Source: Cycloclasticus sp. (GTDB lineage: Bacteria > Pseudomonadota > Gammaproteobacteria > Methylococcales > Cycloclasticaceae). From it: 64,000 bases of DNA. The notes beneath the pieces are model-generated. The model worked only from the letters and a program-made list of their open reading frames with translations. It did not search any database and was not told where the DNA came from. The DNA is taken from positions 1,981,144-2,045,143 of the forward strand of contig JBFLJU010000001.1 in NCBI GenBank assembly GCA_040743155.1, given 5' to 3'. The position numbers and the translations under genes were made by a program. Shown here one piece after another: positions 58,717 through 64,000 of this stretch; within the stretch, counting starts at the first letter, position 1, and each line of letters starts with the position of its first letter.

Positions 58717-60012
58717 TTACTCCTTCACTCGCCGCCAAAAACTGGACGAGAATTGTGGATCGATAAAAGTACTAAACTGTTCCCACAAGGGGTACGCCGA
58801 GCGAAACAACTCACTAGGCATACGCGCATCTTTGGCGGGATAAAGTGCGCCACCTGCCTCACGCACCACGGCGTCCAACTCATTTAGTAAGCGCAGAGTG
58901 CGTTTACCTTGATTAGGAAAGTCCAGCGCCAAAGTCGCGCCAGGGCGCGGAAAAGATAGCATACCTTGTGATATTTTACTTCCAAATGTTTTTAGTACGG
59001 CGAGAAAGGACCCGCTTCCACTATTTGCAATGATGTTAAGCAGGTCACGAATACCCTCTTGACTGGCTTCAGGAGGTAATACGCATTGATACTGGAAGAA
59101 TCCCTTTCTGCCATACATCCTGTTCCATTCAAGCATTCCATCTAAAGGATAGAAATAAGGTTTGTAATGCGTTAAAGCCAGCCCTTTTTTTATAGGCTTG
59201 TTATAGTACAACAGATTAAAAGCACGCACACTGAGAGTGTTAACGAGGGAGAAAGGCGGATCCACGGGGAAGCGTCTTGGGCGCTCCTTCCATGTAGGCA
59301 AATCGGCTTGCGCAGGAGCATGCTGACCTAGCATCAAAATTCCTCGACCTTGTCGTTTGCCTGTAGCGGTACAATCAATCCAGGCCACGGTATAAGGCCA
59401 TTGCGATTCAGCCTCAGCACTAAGCTCCCAAAAGTCATCCAAACTATGAAATCGTTTCGACTCAGTGATCATAAATGGATTAATGATAGGTAGCAGCTGC
59501 AATTCCACCCAAGTAATAAGCCCCGTCAAACCGAGGCCACCTATAGTTGCCCGAAACCAGTCGATGTTCTTGTCCGGGCAGCACAGTTTGCGTTCTCCGT
59601 CAGAACGGAGCAGCTCAAATTTGCGAACATGATGGCCGAAATTACCCTGTATGTGATGATTTTTACCATGCACATCATTGGCGATAGCTCCTCCAACGGT
59701 AACAAAGCGCGTACCTGGCGTAACTGGCAAAAACCACCCTTGGGGAACGACAAGATCCAAAATATCAGCTAGGAGTACGCCACTCTCGCAAACAAGCACC
59801 CCCGTAGATTCGTCAAAGGCTATAAATCGATCCATCCGCCGTGTGCGAAGCAGTACCCCTCCTTCGTTCAGGCAAACATCTCCATAGCTACGCCCACTGC
59901 CAAAAGCAAGTAAAGGTCCGCTCGTGATGGGCAAAGACTCATGACGATGAACAGCATCCAGCACATTAGTATGGCTAACTAATGGATAACGGTTCCAAGA
60001 TGTTATCATCAT
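58717..60012 (-). CDS. DprE1-like FAD-dependent oxidase
   Basis: This 431-residue VAO-family flavoenzyme (mycobacterial DprE1 is 461) oxidises the 2'-OH of polyprenyl-phosphoryl-ribose in the first half of epimerisation to arabinose. The FAD-binding region includes AFGSGRSYGDVCLNEGG, VTPGTRFVTVGGAIANDVHGKNHHIQGNFGHHV and GLGLTGLITWVELQL. The C-terminal ALDFPNQG and PAKDARMPSELFRSAYPLWEQF are DprE1-like. It begins 1 base after the stop of the flippase-like gene. Confidence 0.9.
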   Translation of the reverse strand: MMITSWNRYPLVSHTNVLDAVHRHESLPITSGPLLAFGSGRSYGDVCLNEGGVLLRTRRMDRFIAFDESTGVLVCESGVLLADILDLVVPQGWFLPVTPGTRFVTVGGAIANDVHGKNHHIQGNFGHHVRKFELLRSDGERKLCCPDKNIDWFRATIGGLGLTGLITWVELQLLPIINPFMITESKRFHSLDDFWELSAEAESQWPYTVAWIDCTATGKRQGRGILMLGQHAPAQADLPTWKERPRRFPVDPPFSLVNTLSVRAFNLLYYNKPIKKGLALTHYKPYFYPLDGMLEWNRMYGRKGFFQYQCVLPPEASQEGIRDLLNIIANSGSGSFLAVLKTFGSKISQGMLSFPRPGATLALDFPNQGKRTLRLLNELDAVVREAGGALYPAKDARMPSELFRSAYPLWEQFSTFIDPQFSSSFWRRVKE

Positions 60013-60013
60013 G

Positions 60014-60985
60014 TCAGGTATTCACCGAAGCTACATCATTCCGTAATACTCGGCCTCCAGAAAAAAGCGTTATCCCACCTAACCCTACCGCGAACCAGAG
60101 CGTAGTTAGGCGTATGATTACTGTCGCCGCGACAGCTTGCGCCTCGGGTATATCTGCCCATATGAGCAACGCAACCATAACTGCCTCAGCACCGCCCAAG
60201 CCTCCAGGGAGAAAACTAAGCGCACCAGCCAGCATAGAAAGCGCATAAACAGAGAATGCGAATGCAAAGCTAACCTCGAACCCCATCCAATGCAAGATTA
60301 AATAAAAAGCAAAAGCTTCAGCTGACCACGCGATCAAACTTAAGGTCGTCGCCAGCACTAGAAGCCGTGGCGTGTGGCAGCGGCGGGCTTCGATCAACAT
60401 CTTCAGCACATGATGGCCAGCACGTGCTATTTTACTGGTGCGGTTTGCAAACCGCGCCAACAACTTAGTCAACAGGCCAACTCTAGATAAAAGTAGCAGC
60501 CCACCCCCTACAAGTACCACTCCAAAAATTACCACGCCCCCTCCTTGCGGATAAAGTGACACTCCTAATAAAGTCATAAGAACAATTGCAACCAAATCCG
60601 AAAGACGTTCACTCAGAAAAGCCGCTGTACTACTTGTAAACGACATACCACGTGCTTCAAGAAAAACGCCCCGCAACATTTCTCCAGCCTTACCAGGTGT
60701 GGTGGTGAGTGCAAACCCAGCCACGTAAATAACCGCACTTGGTCCATGACCTACCGCATTACCCAGAGCAGAAAGGTACATCTGCCAGCGTACAAAGCGT
60801 AGACCATAATTAACAAGTGATAATGCAAGTGCTATAACCATCCCGGCTAGCCCCACTGAAGCAAAGGCGTCAAGCACATCCTGCCAGCCACCCCAGAGTG
60901 AGAAAGCAAGATAACCAAACGCTGCTAACGCGATGGATGCGATTAGAGCATGTACCTGCCGCCCTTTTAGAAAGGAAGTAATCAT
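60014..60985 (-). CDS. Flippase-like / lysylphosphatidylglycerol-synthase TM-domain protein
   Basis: This 323-residue integral membrane protein of the UPF0104/AglD-like family has about 8 hydrophobic segments and family marks such as AGFALTTTPGKAGEMLRGVFL and LSFLPGGLGGAEAVM. I place the start at ATG 60985, overlapping the UbiA stop by 4 bases (ATGA), rather than 30 bases upstream. It could translocate the lipid-linked arabinofuranose or another lipid-linked sugar; this is inferred from its place between the UbiA and DprE1 genes. Confidence 0.85.
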   Translation of the reverse strand: MITSFLKGRQVHALIASIALAAFGYLAFSLWGGWQDVLDAFASVGLAGMVIALALSLVNYGLRFVRWQMYLSALGNAVGHGPSAVIYVAGFALTTTPGKAGEMLRGVFLEARGMSFTSSTAAFLSERLSDLVAIVLMTLLGVSLYPQGGGVVIFGVVLVGGGLLLLSRVGLLTKLLARFANRTSKIARAGHHVLKMLIEARRCHTPRLLVLATTLSLIAWSAEAFAFYLILHWMGFEVSFAFAFSVYALSMLAGALSFLPGGLGGAEAVMVALLIWADIPEAQAVAATVIIRLTTLWFAVGLGGITLFSGGRVLRNDVASVNT

Positions 60986-61857
60986 ATCAACACAAACAGG
61001 GTTACAGAAACCCATGCAGTAATAGTCAAAAGAAGATGCCGGTCGGAATATAGATCTCGAGCAGTATCATTCCCTTTCCCCTTAAGATGTAAAAGAAAAA
61101 TATATCGGAAAATTCCATACACAACAAACGGCACCGTATAAATCAATGCACTGGTACCATGTAGCGCAACTGTTTCAGTGCTAACGGTATAAAGACTGTA
61201 GGTCAGGATCGTACATGCTGCAGTAATCGCCATAAATTGCTCGATCATCATTGGGCTATAGTCATCCAAAACCCGGCGTGTCAGCGCACGATCATGAACA
61301 CCCGCTTGCTCTAGCGCCAACAACTCGGCTCTTCGTTTGGCAAAACCAAGAAATAGGGTAAGCATCAGCCCGCACAGTAATAACCAAGACGAGGGTGCAA
61401 TGCTAAGCCCCACCGTTCCAACGAGAATCCGCAGCATAAACCCTGTGGAGATAATAAACACATCCAGCACAGCAACATGCTTCCAGCGCCACGAGTAGCC
61501 GATATTCAATAACGCATAAGCAAGAACAAAGACGAACGCCCATAGGCTTACAAAGGAAGCAAGCGCGAAAGCCAACATTGCAAATCCCCCACTCAACCAC
61601 CAACCCATACGCAAGGAAATGGCGCCGCAAGCTAACGGTCGATTTCTCTTGGTAGGGTGCTGACGATCTGCCTCGATATCGAGAATATCATTGAGTACAT
61701 ACACCGCGCTAGCCACCGCACAAAAAGAGAGGAAAGCAATCCCTACAGAATAAAGTACTGACTGCTACCATTGACCCGAAAAAACCACGCCCAGTAAAAC
61801 GAAACTATTCTTAATGTACTGGTGGGGGCGGATTAATTTAATAAACTTATTACTCAT
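60982..61857 (-). pseudogene. UbiA-family polyprenyl-phosphate phosphoribosyltransferase interrupted by an in-frame TAG
   Basis: The full frame runs from ATG 61857, one base after the upstream stop (TGAAATG), to 60982, giving about 291 codons. Codon 31 is TAG (61765-61767), inside VFSGQW-stop-QSVLYSVGIAF; sequence on both sides continues as one UbiA protein. The prenyl-phosphate motif NDILDIEADRQHPTKRNRP starts at codon 56, and the AKRRAELL / DDYSPMMIEQ region matches decaprenyl-phosphate phosphoribosyltransferase (DPPR synthase). A GTG at 61716 could start a shortened protein missing TM1 but has no ribosome site. The change may be a real nonsense mutation (CAG to TAG), a read-through codon or a sequencing error. 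Confidence 0.8.
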
Positions 61858-61858
61858 T

Positions 61859-63649
61859 TCAAAGCCCTGTAATAGTAAATGATTCAACCGCTATACCAAG
61901 ATTGCGAGCATCTTCACTAATTTTTAATGTCTTTGGCGAGGTAGCATCCGGAATTTGTAATGTAATTAGGTTGGCCTCCTTAACAAACGAGCGAGGTATA
62001 ACAAAGCGAATTTCTGACATAGGTTGTTCTCCAAACACGAATTCGGCGACAAACTTATTATTTGCTTCAATACGTAACCGCTGCTTATCATGGCTTGCTG
62101 TAACAAACGGAGCCATGTTTAACGAGATCGCAATAGCCCTCCCAACCGAGGACTTAAAACCAAATCGCGCAGCATTGCTTTCAGTCCACCGAAAATTTGG
62201 CTCAGGCCCACTCCAGCCAGAAATAAGGTAAGGTTCTGCGGCCGAGTCATTCAAAAAAATGGACTCGCCAGATTTAAATACCGGGAAATCTCTACTTATC
62301 TCAGGGGTGATAAAACCAGCAAGAAATTGTGGATGACTCCAGTCCCAAAGTCTCTCACTGTGCTCATCAACATTGTTTGGGCGAACATTCCATATCGAAG
62401 CATCATGACTGTAAGCCCCGCGAACATGCATGAACACACTAATAGCTATCAAAATCACAACGCCAACAGCATGTGGTAGTGTGTTTTTCGAGCCTACTAT
62501 GCTCCATTTGTCATTCACTTCCCCACCAGTACTAGCAGCTTGTAATGAAATAATTGCAACAAGCATAACCCAGGGCACTACATCCGTCATAAACCTAGGA
62601 CCATAGGAATGGCCGCCCCACCAATGTGGGAACCCAGAGACAACGACCCAATGCAGAATTATTGTTGCTACAGAAACAAAGACTAATGATCTTTCCTGAA
62701 CGTATTGGCGAAATACTAACAGTGCTATGACAATAGAAAAGATGAATGGAGAATAAATAAGCAAACCTCTTGCAGGGCTTATCATATTTCCAGCCAAAGC
62801 AACAAAGAAGGTATCTGACCCTATTCTGCCAGCAGCATAGTAAGAGGGAAGAAAAGTACCAAAGTTATATTGAGAGTATAATAAAAACCCTGCAAGCCAT
62901 GCCAACCCAATCAAACAGTAGGTAATAAAAACAGGACGGAAATAAACCAGCACCAGCACACTTACGGCAATAGTGCTGATACTAGATGTTGGCCGTACAA
63001 AGTACATCCATGCAACAAGCGTGGCAAGGAGCATTGGATTGGGTGATTTTTTTTCTTGTACGCCTCGCCAAACAAGAAAAATTACTGATGATAGTAGCAG
63101 CAAAAGCCAAGTGTGCGCCCACATTGCTCTGGATGCGGTGCTCAGTAGTGGCGTTGCTAAAGCAGCAGTTAGCGCGACCGCAAAACTGAAGGGTCTATTC
63201 AGTGAAACCCTACTTGTAAAGTAAAGAATAGTGACCGTAATTGAAATTAAAAATGCTGCTAAAATTCGTTCAATTTTTGCTTCGCCTTTGAGATTGTACG
63301 TGCCGTTTTCATTGACGGCGCTTAAACCAAATTCATTCAATACTGCTACAAATGGAACAGATAGAATTGAAGACCCATGAGGAAAGTAGTAGAAAAGTTT
63401 TTCTCCGCTCACTTCGACCTGATATGGATACCCACTCTTTACAATACCAGGCTTAGAAAAGGGCTCACTTCTCTCTATATTATATCCATCAAGCCTGACT
63501 GTTCCGTAGTCAATTAATGACTGGCTAACCATCATAGAATAGTTTGAATCACTCACTTGAATTACAGGTGCACTTAAATAAAAAATGGCGCAAAAAGAAA
63601 ACAAAAATAATGCCGCTCTCTCTTGTAGAATCAGATTGATTATCCGCAT
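61859..63649 (-). CDS. Polytopic membrane protein, GT-C glycosyltransferase-like
   Basis: This 596-residue protein has about 11 predicted membrane segments in residues 10-400 and a ~170-residue C-terminal periplasmic domain (from about 425) with beta-rich sequence. A first periplasmic loop bearing acidic residues, followed by AMWAHTWLLLLLSSVIFLVW and HWWGGHSYGPRFMTDVVPW, gives it the look of GT-C lipid-phosphate-sugar-dependent transferases. Next to the arabinofuranose genes it is a candidate arabinofuranosyltransferase. Family identity is not certain. It overlaps the upstream GT4 stop by 10 bases and nearly touches the UbiA start. Confidence 0.75.
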   Translation of the reverse strand: MRIINLILQERAALFLFSFCAIFYLSAPVIQVSDSNYSMMVSQSLIDYGTVRLDGYNIERSEPFSKPGIVKSGYPYQVEVSGEKLFYYFPHGSSILSVPFVAVLNEFGLSAVNENGTYNLKGEAKIERILAAFLISITVTILYFTSRVSLNRPFSFAVALTAALATPLLSTASRAMWAHTWLLLLLSSVIFLVWRGVQEKKSPNPMLLATLVAWMYFVRPTSSISTIAVSVLVLVYFRPVFITYCLIGLAWLAGFLLYSQYNFGTFLPSYYAAGRIGSDTFFVALAGNMISPARGLLIYSPFIFSIVIALLVFRQYVQERSLVFVSVATIILHWVVVSGFPHWWGGHSYGPRFMTDVVPWVMLVAIISLQAASTGGEVNDKWSIVGSKNTLPHAVGVVILIAISVFMHVRGAYSHDASIWNVRPNNVDEHSERLWDWSHPQFLAGFITPEISRDFPVFKSGESIFLNDSAAEPYLISGWSGPEPNFRWTESNAARFGFKSSVGRAIAISLNMAPFVTASHDKQRLRIEANNKFVAEFVFGEQPMSEIRFVIPRSFVKEANLITLQIPDATSPKTLKISEDARNLGIAVESFTITGL

Positions 63650-64000
63650 ACTGAAAACCCTTTTCCATGTTTTTTTATACCAAGCGCTCTTAAAAGCGAC
63701 GATGCACTTTCAGACCAAGTAAGCCAAGACATTGATTCTGAGCTTCGGTGTTTGTTTGATTTATAGAGTTTTAACCAATCTTGAATTACTGCAGCTAATC
63801 TATCTGGTTCTGTCCCGTCAAAATAAAAGGCATATTCACCTGCAACTTCTCTAAATACGGGAATGTCACGAGCAATAATTGGCAATTGATGTTGAGCTGC
63901 TTCAATAAGAGGCAGGCCAAAACCTTCTCCTTCAGAGGCTGCGATTAAACAACTAGACGCTTCATAAACTTGTTCTAAATATTCATCACTGATGCTTTCT
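63640..64000 (-). CDS. GT4-family glycosyltransferase, C-terminal part (cut by window edge)
   Basis: The frame continues unbroken to the right edge, giving about 120 C-terminal residues. The retaining-GT E-x7-E motif is visible in EGEGFGLPLIEAAQHQLPIIARD, followed by VFREVAGEYAFYFDG. The N-terminal half lies outside the window. It is the most upstream member seen of the polysaccharide operon. Confidence 0.85.
   Translation of the reverse strand, partial: ESISDEYLEQVYEASSCLIAASEGEGFGLPLIEAAQHQLPIIARDIPVFREVAGEYAFYFDGTEPDRLAAVIQDWLKLYKSNKHRSSESMSWLTWSESASSLLRALGIKKHGKGFSVCG

Overview
The window reads as one contiguous chromosomal stretch of a gammaproteobacterium. The backbone gene orders are typical of that class: argS followed by a SPOR-domain gene, ygfB-pepP-ubiH-ubiI facing zapB-like/zapA-6S RNA-fau, and rplM-rpsI. 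Base composition is moderately AT-rich, and a marine Piscirickettsiaceae/Cycloclasticus-like organism is plausible, but that placement is inference. There are no rRNA genes, tRNA genes, insertion sequences or CRISPR arrays that I can support.

Layout. 1-5500: a two-gene RND efflux pump converges on an ECF sigma/anti-sigma pair. 5500-10740: a 630-base intergenic region with a DnaA-box pair, then priA, argS and a SPOR protein. 10780-16620: a membrane-anchored EEP-fold hydrolase, a NIT-domain chemoreceptor behind a sigma-28-like promoter, and a two-gene operon joining a diiron metallo-beta-lactamase-fold protein to a GGDEF-EAL protein. 17000-25200: rlmKL, an orphan TAXI-type binding protein coupled to a second EEP hydrolase, then single small genes (ABM, K+ channel, CvfB-like, DUF3622, arfB, NIPSNAP, PhnA). 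25200-31250: a glycine cleavage operon (gcvT-gcvH-gcvPA-tpx-gcvPB-PfkB kinase) under a tandem glycine riboswitch with a terminator. 31400-33490: a second chemoreceptor and a small TIGR02647 protein. 33490-40130: ubiquinone hydroxylases, pepP, ygfB, the cell-division genes, 6S RNA, fau and rpiA. 40500-44800: a SulP transporter, a diguanylate cyclase and the rplM-rpsI operon.

44936-64000 is a surface-polysaccharide region, all on the minus strand and running off the right edge. Read in transcription order it has a GT4 (partial), a GT-C-like membrane protein, a UbiA-type phosphoribosyltransferase, a flippase-like protein, DprE1-like and DprE2-like enzymes, a HAD phosphatase, Gmd, Rmd, two GT4 enzymes, an epimerase, a phosphoglycosyl transferase, a decayed hipBA-like remnant, a WbpM-like dehydratase, GalU, Pgi and a UDP-glucose-dehydrogenase-like protein. 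The gene content predicts two rare precursors, polyprenyl-phosphate-D-arabinofuranose (UbiA/HAD/DprE1/DprE2) and GDP-D-rhamnose (Gmd/Rmd), feeding one glycan.

The most unusual points are these. An amber codon interrupts the UbiA gene at codon 31. Three catalytic residues, including the cysteine, are missing from the UDP-glucose-dehydrogenase-like protein. Four copies of a 13-bp tandem repeat span the stop/start junction before galU and create nested mini-ORFs. An XRE regulator plus HipA-kinase relic lies inside the glycan locus. A diiron sensor gene overlaps a c-di-GMP enzyme gene, and thiol peroxidase is embedded in the glycine cleavage operon.
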